Notes: generated by a model not told the origin, from the letters alone. DNA of 5,628 bases from Devosia sp. (GCA_025352765.1 JANXSI010000120.1:1-5628), one strand, 5' to 3'; counted from the first letter of the stretch, positions 1-5,628 are shown. Translations and numbers: made by a program.

Positions 1-2451
1 TTCGACGGAGATACGCGTCTAACGGTCTGGAACAACCAGTATGCGAAGATGTTCGGCATGGATCACAGTGCCGTCAAGACGGGCATGAGCTTCCTGGAGC
101 TCTTAGATCTGCAGAAAGCCCAGGGCAATTTTGACGGCGACCCTCAGGCCCTACAATCGATGATCCTTGAACACGCATCCGCGGGCGTTGATTTTAGAGC
201 CACGGTGCGCCTCGCATCTGGGCGAGTCATCAGCTCGATCTATGCTCCAGGGCCGGACGGGGGCTGGGTTGGCACACACGAGGATGTCACCGAACAGCAC
301 GAGCGTTCGCAAGCTCTGGCCGAGACATCGCAGCAATTGGCGATGACGCTTACGAGTATGCGTATGGGTCTGTCGCTGTTCGACGCTGATGGCCGACTAG
401 TGCTGTGGAATGACACCTACGCCGAGCTGTATCGGCTGGAGCCCTTAACCCTATATCGATGCATGCACTTTGCCGACGTGCTTCAAGCCCGAAAATCAGT
501 CGATACCTTTGCCGGTGATCTGCAGCAAGTCCTTACGGCTCAAGAACAATGCTTCAGTCGCGGTGAGCAGTATCGAGTCGATGTGGCGCTCGGGGACGGG
601 CGGGTTGTCGCGATTGTCTCTTCCAGAACGCCGGAAGGGGGCTGGGTCAGCACCCATGAAGACGTAACCAAGGTTCGTCATCAGCGAGCACAGCTCGCGC
701 TACAAAATATTCGATTCTCGGCAGCGTTGAACAATATGAGTCATGGGCTCTCCATGTTCGACAGGGATCAGCGGCTGGTGACGTGCAACGCAGCCTATGC
801 CGAGATCTATCAGCTTCCTCATGAGCTAACGCGGCCGGGAACACCGTTGTCGGAAATCTTCGCCTACCGTGAATCGGCAGGAACGATGCCCTTAGAAGGT
901 AAGGTGGATTTCGAGGCGTCGAGGCAAGGCCCTCTCAGGGACAACCTGCCCCACGATGGTATCATCGAAATGCGGGATGGTCGCTCCATTCGATTCGCTC
1001 ACCGCGTCATGGACGACGGCGGCTGGGTAGCGACACACGAGGACATAACCGAGCAACGCCGAATTGAGATGCAAATCGAGCACGACGCTTTACACGATTC
1101 GTTAACAGGCCTGCCAAATCGCCGAATGCTGGATCGCGTCCTGGTTAAGCGCGAGGCGAACTGCCACGCGACGGGTGAGGGAATTGCCGTGTTGCACGTC
1201 GATCTCGATCGCTTCAAGCAGATCAACGACACGCTTGGCCACGAAGCGGGCGACGCTATGCTGGTGCATGCCGCCTCCGTGATCAAATCAAACCTTGAAG
1301 AAGTGGACTTCGTCAGCCGCGGCGGTGGCGACGAGTTCGTCGTCGTCTGCGATCTGAGTAAAGGGCCGAAGAACCTCGCGGCACTCTCCGCCCGGATTAT
1401 GAAGCAGATGCGCAAACCCGTGAGATACCATGAGCACGAATGTCGATTTGGCGTGAGCATTGGGATCGCGCATCAAACCGGCAAAAGGGTTAACGCCAGA
1501 AAACTTCTGATCAACGCGGACATCGCGCTCTACCAAGCCAAGAGCAAAGGCCGTGGCTGCCACCAATTTTTCACCCCAGCAATGCAGTCGGCTATCACGC
1601 GCACCAAGCTCCTGGCCGATGAAATTCAAACCGGTCTCGAACGTCGCGAATTCATCGTGCACTATCAACCACAGTTCGACGCCAGGACACTTAGGATCTC
1701 CGGCGCGGAGGCGCTCGTACGATGGCGACATCCAACGCGCGGGCTTCTCGCTCCCGACAAGTTTTTAGGGGTTGCCGATGAGCTCGGACTTGTTGGCGAT
1801 ATCGATCGGATGGTCCTGGAGCAGACGCTGGAGGCATTTCAAAGCTGGCAATCACTCGGACTGGATGTTCCCCGCGTGTCAGTAAACGTCTCAGCGCGTC
1901 GTCTCAGAGACGCCGGGCTCGTAAAGGCTCTAAAGCGCCTCAAATTTGAACCCGGGAAACTGTCTTTCGAACTGTTGGAGTCGATCTACCTGGACGAAGC
2001 CGATGATTTGCAAACATGGAATGTCGACCAGATCCGCGAACTGGGTATCGACATCGAAATTGACGATTTTGGTACTGGTCATACGTCAATCCTTAGCCTT
2101 CTCAAGCTAAGACCACAGCGTCTGAAGATTGACCGTCAATTGGTGACGCCCATGCTTGGCTCGCTTGGTCAGCAAAACCTCGTGCGTTCTATCGTTGAGA
2201 TCGGCCATTCGCTGGGTATCAAGGTAATAGCCGAAGGGGTCGAGACGGAACAACATGCTGCAATGGCCTGCGAGGTTGGATGCGACGAGCTACAAGGGTA
2301 TGCCTTTTCCCGGCCGATTGCCGCGGAAGACTTCGCCATATTCGTGGCAGAAAAGCTTACGGCCGACCGGGCAAAAGCGATCGCCATATCAAAGCCAGTA
2401 GAATTAAATTCTAGCGCAACTGGATCAAGCACATCGAGGTCCCTAACGTGA
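1..2451 (+). CDS. PAS-PAS-PAS-GGDEF-EAL c-di-GMP signalling protein, 5' end cut by the window
   Basis: Probable sensor that makes and/or degrades cyclic di-GMP. The reading frame is open from base 1, and the residues before the first visible ATG (base 49) already belong to a PAS fold (FDGDTRLTVWNNQYAKMFG), so that ATG is internal and the true start lies upstream. 816 residues are visible, numbered here from base 1. Three PAS modules of the PAS_7 style occupy about 1-100, 115-226 and 240-353, each closing with GGWVxTHED(V/I)T (87-97, 213-223, 340-350). The GGDEF domain begins at DSLTGLPNRR (366), with DLDRFKQIND and an intact GGDEF at 442-446. The inhibitory site is EEVD (433-436) instead of RxxD. 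The EAL domain has EAL at 570-572, N629, E657, DDFGTG from 688, K709, E745 and Q765, the full metal and catalytic set, so phosphodiesterase activity is likely. No membrane segment is visible, so it is probably cytoplasmic unless the missing N-terminus anchors it. The stop overlaps the next gene. Whether the net activity is synthesis or breakdown cannot be read from sequence. Confidence 0.96.
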   Translation, partial: FDGDTRLTVWNNQYAKMFGMDHSAVKTGMSFLELLDLQKAQGNFDGDPQALQSMILEHASAGVDFRATVRLASGRVISSIYAPGPDGGWVGTHEDVTEQHERSQALAETSQQLAMTLTSMRMGLSLFDADGRLVLWNDTYAELYRLEPLTLYRCMHFADVLQARKSVDTFAGDLQQVLTAQEQCFSRGEQYRVDVALGDGRVVAIVSSRTPEGGWVSTHEDVTKVRHQRAQLALQNIRFSAALNNMSHGLSMFDRDQRLVTCNAAYAEIYQLPHELTRPGTPLSEIFAYRESAGTMPLEGKVDFEASRQGPLRDNLPHDGIIEMRDGRSIRFAHRVMDDGGWVATHEDITEQRRIEMQIEHDALHDSLTGLPNRRMLDRVLVKREANCHATGEGIAVLHVDLDRFKQINDTLGHEAGDAMLVHAASVIKSNLEEVDFVSRGGGDEFVVVCDLSKGPKNLAALSARIMKQMRKPVRYHEHECRFGVSIGIAHQTGKRVNARKLLINADIALYQAKSKGRGCHQFFTPAMQSAITRTKLLADEIQTGLERREFIVHYQPQFDARTLRISGAEALVRWRHPTRGLLAPDKFLGVADELGLVGDIDRMVLEQTLEAFQSWQSLGLDVPRVSVNVSARRLRDAGLVKALKRLKFEPGKLSFELLESIYLDEADDLQTWNVDQIRELGIDIEIDDFGTGHTSILSLLKLRPQRLKIDRQLVTPMLGSLGQQNLVRSIVEIGHSLGIKVIAEGVETEQHAAMACEVGCDELQGYAFSRPIAAEDFAIFVAEKLTADRAKAIAISKPVELNSSATGSSTSRSLT
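2436..2439 (+). promoter_or_regulatory. Ribosome binding site for the GAF-GGDEF gene
   Basis: GAGG sits eight bases before the GTG at 2448 and inside the last codons of the upstream gene. It supports GTG as the true start and translation of the second gene by re-initiation or its own loading within the 3' end of the first. Confidence 0.7.
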
Positions 2452-3536
2452 GTAGCGAAGAGATTAGTGAGGAGCAGCGACTGAGAAAATTGCAGCAGTA
2501 CAATCTGCTCGATACAGAGCGCGAGGAAGCGTTCGATCGGATTACACGGTTGGTGACCGCGTTACTGAACGTTCCAATTGCTGCAGTCACGCTGGTCGAT
2601 AGAGATCGACAATGGTTCAAGTCACAAGAGGGACTTAAGGTCGACGAGACGCCGCGAGACCAGTCGTTTTGTGCGCACGCCATGATTGGCACACAGCCGA
2701 TGGTCATTAATGATGCCCGTCTTGATCCGCGGTTCTCGGACAATCCCCTGGTTACAGGAGATCCTGATATTCGGTTCTACGTCGGGGTACCGCTTCGCTC
2801 GGCAGACGGGACTCCGTTAGGTGCTCTTTGCGCCATCGATACCAAGCCGCGCCAGATCGAGGTGCGTGAGTTGGCGGTTCTCAACGACCTCGCAAATTTG
2901 ACGATGGAGCAGTTGGAGCTTCGCCTAATGGCGACACTAGACGGCCTTACCGGGGCGATGAGGCGTGTGGCCTTTCTTGGCTTGGCTTTCCGCGATCTCG
3001 CGCTTGCGCAACGTCAGCGAACTGCGTTGTCATGCTTGATGCTCGACGCCGATCATTTCAAGAAAACCAACGACGAGTTTGGCCACGCAGTGGGTGATGA
3101 AATACTGGTCAGGATCGTAGCCGCGTGCAAAGGCGAATTACGTCGATCTGACATAGTGGGGCGAATGGGCGGTGAGGAGTTTTGTATATTTCTACCCGGT
3201 ACCGAAATGGTCGATGCCGTGGAAGTGGCTGAACGACTGCGAAAGGCTATCGCCGAAATCCAAGTGGGAGCTGGAGCGAAGACAGCAGTAATCACGGCGA
3301 GCATCGGCGTCGCAGAGCGGGCGGAGGATGATGTCACACCGCAGGATATGATAAACCGAGCTGACAAGGCCCTGTACGCTGCCAAAAAAGCCGGACGTAA
3401 CCAAGTCAGATATCTCCGGCAGCGAGGACCTAAAGTTGGGGCTTATGATGACCGAGAATTGTTTAGCCCCGACTTAGTCAAAGGAGTTCCGAGAGCTTTA
3501 GCGAGCAAAGCCCGTGCGGCGAAATTCGCTTCTTAG
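2448..3536 (+). CDS. GAF-GGDEF diguanylate cyclase
   Basis: Predicted cytoplasmic diguanylate cyclase (2 GTP to c-di-GMP), 362 aa. The GTG start lies inside the GTGA overlap with the upstream stop and has GAGG eight bases ahead, which decides the start. A short N-terminal helix (QRLRKLQQYNLLDTEREEAF) leads into a GAF domain at about 20-160, with the family hallmarks ETPRDQSFCAHAM, DARLDPRFSDNPLV, IRFYVGVPL and LGALCAID. The GGDEF domain starts at DGLTGAMRR (165-173), where the usual Asn of the xNRR motif is Arg. DADHFKKTND supplies the metal and substrate residues, and the active-site loop is GGEEF (241-245), a fully active variant in known cyclases. R232 and D235 form an intact RxxD inhibitory site, so product feedback is expected. 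There is no EAL domain. The basic C-terminal tail of about 35 residues (ending RALASKARAAKFAS) has no recognised domain. The GAF ligand is unknown. Co-expression with the GGDEF-EAL gene is expected from the overlap. Confidence 0.95.
   Translation: MSSEEISEEQRLRKLQQYNLLDTEREEAFDRITRLVTALLNVPIAAVTLVDRDRQWFKSQEGLKVDETPRDQSFCAHAMIGTQPMVINDARLDPRFSDNPLVTGDPDIRFYVGVPLRSADGTPLGALCAIDTKPRQIEVRELAVLNDLANLTMEQLELRLMATLDGLTGAMRRVAFLGLAFRDLALAQRQRTALSCLMLDADHFKKTNDEFGHAVGDEILVRIVAACKGELRRSDIVGRMGGEEFCIFLPGTEMVDAVEVAERLRKAIAEIQVGAGAKTAVITASIGVAERAEDDVTPQDMINRADKALYAAKKAGRNQVRYLRQRGPKVGAYDDRELFSPDLVKGVPRALASKARAAKFAS
3433..3475 (+). repeat. Inverted repeat inside the 3' end of the GAF-GGDEF gene
   Basis: AAGTTGGGGCT at 3433-3443 can pair with AGCCCCGACTT at 3465-3475: eleven pairs with one G-U, around a 21-base loop. 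With a single bulged A the stem could gain a few more pairs outward. It lies about 60 bases before the stop codon and has no T-tract, so it is not an intrinsic terminator. It may protect the mRNA 3' end, or may be chance. Confidence 0.35.
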
Positions 3537-3594
3537 CCCAACGAGTTACTCTCACTGGTCTAAAATCTAGGACAAGTATCTCGTAGGGCATAAA

Positions 3595-3613
3595 GTCAGC
3601 CGGGCGGCCTGAC
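3595..3613 (-). terminator. Weak hairpin between convergent genes, possible - strand terminator
   Basis: GTCAGCC and GGCCTGAC form a seven-pair GC-rich stem with one bulged base and a four-base loop. On the - strand it is followed by TTTATG, a very short T-tract. On the + strand it is followed by C-rich sequence and would not terminate. It lies about 145 bases beyond the stop of the 51-aa gene and 58 bases beyond the stop of the + strand gene. Nothing else in the 222-base convergent gap 3537-3758 looks like a terminator. The weak T-tract keeps confidence low. Confidence 0.3.
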
Positions 3614-3758
3614 CCCGATTGCGGGTGTGCGACTCAGAAAATGAGCGCATCCTGCGTGTGTGGCGGCCTACTGGTATCGCGAGCTGAAGGTCCAGCTCCT
3701 AAGATTGACCTGAAGCGCCCAGGACCGCCACAGCAATACCTCAAAGACGACCTGTCTC

Positions 3759-3914
3759 TTAGTGCCGTTCGAGATGTGTTAGCGGCTTCACGGTGCCGCC
3801 GGTCACCAACCGCAGAATGGCGTTACCGAGCGTTGCGACCAGAGCCACGACGATAAATAGTCCCGTGAGCGCCACGATGCAGACGACGACTACGAATTTG
3901 ACAATTGCTTGCAT
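3759..3914 (-). CDS. Small single-pass membrane protein, 51 aa, function unknown
   Basis: I do not recognise a named family. From the ATG at 3914 it reads MQAIVKF followed by a long hydrophobic stretch, about residues 7-31 (VVVVCIVALTGLFIVVALVA and on), then a polar, basic C-terminus ending KPLTHLERH. This is the layout of a small inner-membrane protein with one transmembrane helix. A GTG ten codons upstream (3944) is in frame but has no ribosome site. The ATG has a G-run (3918-3922) only three bases ahead, which is tight, so the start is uncertain. The frame stays open upstream to 4076 without an ATG, GTG or TTG before 3944, and a strong AGGAGG sits at 3978-3983. It converges with the c-di-GMP genes and is far from the next - strand gene, so it is probably transcribed alone. 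The continuous hydrophobic run is the main reason to call it real. Confidence 0.5.
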   Translation of the reverse strand: MQAIVKFVVVVCIVALTGLFIVVALVATLGNAILRLVTGGTVKPLTHLERH

Positions 3915-4306
3915 TTTCCCCCGACACGCAGGCGTTTCTAACACTGTTGGAAAAACTCGGCGCTTGTTGGGATAGTTCCTCCTATCGGCGCGCAGTTTGG
4001 GGAACGGATCGCAAAGCGAGCAGAACTCGACGTTGGCGGGTGCGAGTTTCTTGACCGCCAGATCGACAAAGCGCTCTCACGACCTACGTCTCAACCGTGA
4101 GTTCAGATCGTTTTGTCTCCAGGCCGCAATCGTTACCTCAGCGGACTAACGCCTGAGCGCCAAGGTAGGCCGGCCTCTGTCGCCGCTCGCCTAACCTATG
4201 TAGCATCGCAAACGGCTTTCCCTCTCCTGAGGGTCGCCGCGCTCGTGGCAGCCGCCTATCTATTGGTGACCCGCTCAAGCGGACCGCAACGTCAGCGCGG
4301 AACTGA
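3915..4306. other. 392-base gap without a convincing gene
   Basis: No recognisable protein is encoded here. On the - strand, 3915-4076 is an open frame continuous with the 51-aa membrane protein, with codon-like composition (it reads LAVKKLAPANVEFCSLCDPF in part) but no start codon before the GTG at 3944. It contains an orphan AGGAGG. The rest, 4077-4306, holds only short overlapping frames of arginine- and proline-rich composition that look like shadows. A small CCGC-TCAA-GCGG hairpin at 4271-4282 lies beyond the stop of the ribbon-helix-helix gene but has no T-tract. Confidence 0.5.
3978..3983 (-). promoter_or_regulatory. Orphan perfect Shine-Dalgarno AGGAGG within a small hairpin
   Basis: The - strand reads AGGAGG here, a perfect anti-16S match, but no ATG, GTG or TTG follows at normal distance. 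Nine bases on, in frame with the 51-aa protein, stands AAC where a start would be expected. The site is also inside GATAG/CTATC arms (3971-3975 and 3982-3986), which could mask it. It may be the remnant of a lost start or chance. Confidence 0.3.
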
Positions 4307-4489
4307 TCACGCGCTTTCAATAAGTCGCCGCACCGCATCAACCCGCGAGATCCCTTGCGCTTTCGCAAGGCCGTCGATTTTGGCCAGCAGCGTCGGGGTA
4401 AAAGTGAACGTGACGGTGACGTTATCCTTCTTGCCGGAAAGCGATATGCCTAACTTCGGCGTGAACTTCTTGCTCGGATCGTTCACCAT
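4307..4489 (-). CDS. Small ribbon-helix-helix (CopG/Arc-type) protein, 60 aa
   Basis: Probable small DNA-binding protein that would act as a dimer. The start is the ATG at 4489, seven bases after AGGGA (4497-4501). Longer upstream readings lack a family match. Residues 1-22 are a polar, lysine-rich arm (MVNDPSKKFTPKLGISLSGK). Residues 23-31 (NVTVTFTFT) alternate as a beta strand, the part that enters the major groove in this fold. Helix A is about 33-46 (TLLAKIDGLAKAQG). The GISR turn leads into helix B, 49-59 (RVDAVRRLIES), the typical GxSRxxAxRRLIE pattern. In many such proteins this fold is an antitoxin or a self-repressor, but no toxin-like frame lies next to it: the neighbours are a broken csp gene upstream and an empty gap downstream. 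The protein ends right after helix B, so there is no toxin-binding tail. A stand-alone regulator is the likelier reading. The fold is well supported, the target unknown. Confidence 0.8.
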   Translation of the reverse strand: MVNDPSKKFTPKLGISLSGKKDNVTVTFTFTPTLLAKIDGLAKAQGISRVDAVRRLIESA

Positions 4490-4615
4490 CGGTGGGTCCC
4501 TTTTTGATACCCGCCACGGCAGGCACGGCTTATGCCGGAGGTCGCCGCTTCCCGCTCGGGGGAACAGCCTTGAGTGAGTCAAAGGCGAGTAGCACTCCTG
4601 CGTGTGTTGCTGCGA

Positions 4616-4818
4616 CTACTTCGCTAGGTTGAGATTAGTGGCCGATGCCTTGCCATCACGGCCGGTTTCAAGGTCGTATGAGACCTTGTCGCCTTCGTTC
4701 AAGCCATCGACGCCACCCGCTCGAGGGCGCTGATGTGCACGAGGCCGCGGCCGCCTCCCGGCGTGATGAAACCAAAACCCTCGGGGGCGGTGAAAAACTT
4801 CACGATTCCGAGTGTCAT
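4616..4818 (-). pseudogene. Cold-shock-domain protein (CspA family), frameshifted
   Basis: Csp proteins are small five-stranded OB-fold RNA/ssDNA chaperones. The frame from the ATG at 4818 gives MTLGIVKFF, then EGFGFITPGGGRGLVHISALER, the classic N-terminal half. It then runs into a stop at 4699. The C-terminal half, GVDGLNEGDKVSYDLETGRD then GKASATNLNLAK, continues in another frame to the TAG at 4616-4618. The two join at about 4711-4719 if one base is restored (S, R or G would fill the gap). The repaired product is about 67 aa, the normal family length. RNP1 is EGFGFI, where Lys usually precedes Gly. RNP2 is GLVHIS against the usual (D)VFVHIS, consistent with a three-base loss that removes the aromatic. 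Two lesions in the nucleic-acid face favour a decaying copy over a sequencing error. The ribosome site is weak (GGA ten bases upstream). Confidence 0.85.
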
Positions 4819-4849
4819 TTGGCGATGTCCGCAGGTGGCAGGGGTTGAC

Positions 4850-4878
4850 ACTATCGCGAGGAATGGGCCGCGCGACAA
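4850..4878 (-). promoter_or_regulatory. Possible promoter upstream of the broken csp gene
   Basis: On the - strand TTGTCG (4873-4878) and GATAGT (4850-4855) stand 17 bases apart, each matching four of six sigma70 consensus positions. It lies about 30 bases before the csp ATG. No cold-shock-box-like long leader is evident. In a 190-base gap a match this weak can be chance. Confidence 0.25.
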
Positions 4879-5008
4879 TCCCAGGCACAGCGCACATCTG
4901 GAAAGATCGGGTAAGGGCCGGTTGAGCCTAGAGGCCATCGAGCCCTAACGTCCGGTTCCGTGCTAATGACAGCTTGATCCGTGACGCGTCCCCACAAGTT
5001 GCCGCGAG

Positions 5009-5212
5009 TTAGACAACGGCTAGGTGTACTGAATGAATGAAATGTAGTTTCAGCCGGCGCGGCCATGGGATCCGGGACGCCCAGCCACCTTCGAGGATGC
5101 TTTCCCCTACCCTGCAGGAAAGAGTTTGATAGGGGCGGCCGCCGACTACAGCATTTATGAGCACGTCGAACCCTACGAATACCGCCTTGAGATAGGCCCG
5201 CAAAGGGGACAT
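5009..5212 (-). CDS. Conserved small protein, 67 aa, with GGRPYQTLSCR motif; function unknown
   Basis: The start is the ATG at 5212, with AGG eight bases ahead. The frame extends upstream, but that part lacks any family look. The N-terminal third (MSPLRAYLKAVFVGFDVLIN) is an amphipathic to hydrophobic helix, followed by AVVGGRPYQTLSCRVGESIL and EGGWASRIPWPRRLKLHF. The order hydrophobic helix, D-x-L-x-N-A-x-x-G-G-x-P, then TLS-x-R is, from memory, that of a small protein family found in proteobacterial chromosomes and many phages, for which I know no function. Family members I recall often carry a His-Cys pair near the C-terminus; here the matching place reads LHFIHS, so the Cys may be lost. 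A good promoter lies about 180 bases upstream. A frame on the opposite strand is open across the whole gene, but its product matches nothing I know and it is taken as the shadow. It could be a prophage remnant, though no other phage gene is nearby. Confidence 0.68.
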   Translation of the reverse strand: MSPLRAYLKAVFVGFDVLINAVVGGRPYQTLSCRVGESILEGGWASRIPWPRRLKLHFIHSVHLAVV

Positions 5213-5628
5213 GGCTTTGACCTGCCGCCCGGACCCAACGAGCTGATCGGCGGCCCCGACCACTTTGCCACCTTGAGCGCTCCGGCTCTCTCGACTTTGA
5301 CGCTTCACGCTACGCATTCGAATTGCCCCTGAATTTAGCTTAGACGCCCAACCGATATGGAAGCGAGACGCGTAGTCGCCTATTTGGGTGGTCATATATT
5401 TTAGGCAGTGCCGAGCCGGTGGCAAGTCGAGACTCGGAATCAGACATCGACTGGTCACGCCGGTACTGCGGATCTCCAGGGTTATTACTTCGCCAGCTGA
5501 TCAGGCGCTGGCATTGCCAAGGCTAGAGCGACTACAGGCGGCAGCCGACCCGCTGATGGGGAGGTCTACGGGAGCCGAGCAAAGCCCGAAGCCACAAAGG
5601 GACCGACGTCTTCGGGGGACACATCGTC
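5213..5628. other. 416-base right-end stretch without a clear gene
   Basis: Bases 5213-5391 would be the leader of the 67-aa gene if the promoter at 5398-5425 is used. The coding frame stays open through it (a possible ATG at 5392) but the composition is not protein-like. Bases 5459-5628 have frames open to the window edge on both strands, for example a - strand frame entering at the edge and stopping near 5567. All are too short to judge. A GCCAGC/GCTGGC inverted repeat (5492-5512) overlaps TGGCA-T-TGCCA (5509-5519). I see no tRNA, insertion sequence or repeat array. Confidence 0.45.
5398..5425 (-). promoter_or_regulatory. Sigma70-type promoter for the 67-aa gene
   Basis: On the - strand TTGCCA (5420-5425) and TAAAAT (5398-5403) each match five of six consensus positions, with a 16-base spacer. 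The predicted transcript start is about 5391, giving a leader of about 180 bases before the ATG at 5212. This is the best promoter-like site I found in the gene-poor half. Confidence 0.5.

Noticed and set aside
1..48. Taking the ATG at 49 as the start of the GGDEF-EAL gene
   Set aside because: The in-frame codons before it encode the conserved beginning of a PAS fold matching the two later copies, so the gene continues beyond the left edge.
3641..3856. 71-codon + strand open frame after the cyclase gene
   Set aside because: Low-complexity proline- and arginine-rich product, no ribosome site, and it overlaps the membrane mini-protein on the other strand.
4138..4368. 76-codon - strand open frame
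   Set aside because: Overlaps the end of the ribbon-helix-helix gene in another frame. The arginine-rich product is typical of a shadow in GC-rich DNA.
4113..4577. 154-codon + strand open frame
   Set aside because: It runs antisense across the whole ribbon-helix-helix gene. Its product matches no family, while the - strand has a clear fold and a ribosome site.
4568..4585. CCTTGA/TCAAAGG hairpin just beyond the csp pseudogene stop, as a terminator
   Set aside because: The stem is AT-containing with a bulge, and the - strand continuation is CTGTTCCCCC, not a T-tract.
3650..4607. Direct 12-base repeat TCCTGCGTGTGT at 3650-3661 and 4596-4607
   Set aside because: One such pair is expected by chance in a window of this size, and nothing at the two places suggests mobile-element ends.
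5126..5332. 68-codon + strand open frame, partly of coding-like composition
   Set aside because: Its first half is the exact antisense of the 67-aa gene, and the - strand product shows the recognisable GG-x-P-TLS-R core. It has no ribosome site and no family resemblance.
5213..5458. 82-residue N-terminal extension of the 67-aa protein
   Set aside because: The extension has no protein-like character, and the ATG at 5212 has its own ribosome site and begins right at the conserved part. The predicted promoter (5398-5425) also lies inside it.

Overview
The window looks like a piece of an alphaproteobacterial chromosome, most likely Bradyrhizobium or a close relative. This is inferred from the moderately GC-rich coding bias, the PAS repeats ending in GGWVxTHEDVT (a style common in Bradyrhizobiaceae signalling proteins), the GAF-GGDEF architecture, and the small cold-shock and ribbon-helix-helix genes. 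No marker gene settles the species.

Left part (1-3536, + strand): two cyclic-di-GMP signalling genes in tandem. The first is cut by the left edge and reads in frame from base 1. It encodes at least three PAS modules, then a GGDEF domain and an EAL domain, with the catalytic residues of both present. The second starts at a GTG whose last two bases belong to the TGA stop of the first (GTGA overlap, good Shine-Dalgarno). It encodes a GAF-GGDEF diguanylate cyclase. The first protein can in principle make and break c-di-GMP but lacks the RxxD product-inhibition site. The second can only make it and keeps that site. The coupling suggests the two are made together and act on the same signal pool.

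Right part (3537-5628): a gene-poor stretch with small genes, all on the - strand and convergent with the c-di-GMP pair. From left to right they are a 51-aa single-membrane-span protein (3759-3914), a 60-aa ribbon-helix-helix protein (4307-4489), a cold-shock-domain gene broken by a one-base frameshift (4616-4818), and a 67-aa protein of a small conserved family whose function I do not know (5009-5212). The spacers are about 120-390 bp, so these are probably separate transcription units. A good sigma70-type promoter lies about 180 bp upstream of the last one. A startless open frame behind an orphan Shine-Dalgarno (3978-3983) and the broken csp gene give the region a partly decaying look.

I found no CRISPR array, tRNA, rRNA, transposase, phage module or obvious defence system. 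Nothing here is convincingly a new system. The points most worth a second look are the coupled c-di-GMP pair with its unequal feedback sites and the frameshifted cold-shock gene.
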